Source of the DNA: Desulfobacteraceae bacterium
GTDB taxonomy: Bacteria > Desulfobacterota > Desulfobacteria > Desulfobacterales > JAABTS01
NCBI GenBank assembly: GCA_011389735.1
Contig: JAABTS010000002.1
Location: forward strand, 1 to 64,000
Reading direction: 5' to 3'
Length of the DNA stretch: 64,000 nucleotides
Shown here: positions 63,900-64,000 of the stretch, one piece after another
How positions within the stretch are numbered: the stretch's first letter is position 1
How the letters are laid out: each line of letters begins with the position of its first letter
Program-made: the position numbers and the translations under genes
Notes under the pieces: generated by a model
What the model was told of the DNA's origin: nothing
Databases searched by the model: none
What the model saw: the letters and a program-made list of their open reading frames with translations, nothing else

Positions 63900-64000
63900 T
63901 TTTATAGCTTTTCAGATAATTGATCTATCTGCGTTGCCGGCATGGGACATATTAACAGTATGATCCCGGGCCTGCCGCGTTGTTAAATAGAATATCTGAA
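63900..64000. repeat. Family-A element reaching the right edge of the window
   Basis: Ends gcttttcagataattgatct and gttaaatagaatatctgaa around gttgccggcatggg and tcccgggcctgccgc. It may continue slightly past the edge. Confidence 0.75.

Overview
The window reads as chromosomal DNA of a Gram-negative, probably anaerobic bacterium of the Desulfobacterota (Desulfobacterales-like). The support is a hemC-cobA/hemD arrangement typical of siroheme-centred tetrapyrrole synthesis, selA for selenocysteine, a RACo-type corrinoid-activator protein, a complete cobalamin uptake operon, a general secretory (type II) system, and CFI-box/choice-of-anchor surface proteins. The assignment is inferred from gene content and protein resemblance, not from a marker gene. 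No rRNA, tRNA, CRISPR array, transposase or prophage was recognised.

Layout. 1-518: two tandem copies of a 221-bp non-coding repeat. 519-4370 (-): a kinase-like protein followed by an ABC exporter. 4894-9257 (+): parE and parC of strikingly enterobacterial type, then a terminator shared with a convergent DASS transporter (9334-10860, -). 11635-13953 (-): an unrecognised 772-aa protein. 14119-21438 (-): two runs of tightly coupled genes, selA, degenerate GGDEF/TPR, gmhA and an unknown Rossmann-like protein, then, after a 200-bp palindrome, fmdB-type zinc ribbon, hemC and cobA/hemD. 21520-28500 (-): promoter, cobalamin riboswitch, terminator, btuB, a secreted beta-propeller-like protein, btuF, btuC, btuD. 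29009-33658 (-): a poly-gamma-glutamate-hydrolase-like gene and two tandem fusions of a CAP-like sensory domain to an SLC13-type transporter.

34290-41756 (+): four secreted or surface proteins (a 509-aa exported protein, an Ig-like protein, a dockerin protein, and a 1235-aa multidomain protein with a CFI-box tail). They lie directly upstream of a type II secretion operon (42129-52714, gspE-F-G-H-I-J-K-L-M-C-D), and the two groups carry look-alike promoter elements. 52800-56608: orphan ZnuA-like protein, Uma2 nuclease-like protein, DUF1778 antitoxin, RACo-like protein. 56598-63616 (-): sirtuin, N6-adenine methyltransferase, DciA-like protein, response regulator, hybrid histidine kinase, HDOD protein and a REC-REC-HPt protein.

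The most unusual features are two. First, the B12 operon contains a secreted propeller-like protein between btuB and btuF, positioned like the Bacteroides BtuG B12-capture protein; its signal-peptide region has been enlarged in frame by a small palindromic repeat flanked by an 18-bp target duplication. Second, nearly every gap in the window is filled by several families of dispersed palindromic repeats. One copy supplies the C-terminus of a protein, one sits inside the riboswitch leader, and several are hairpins whose arms are made of 6- or 7-bp tandem units.
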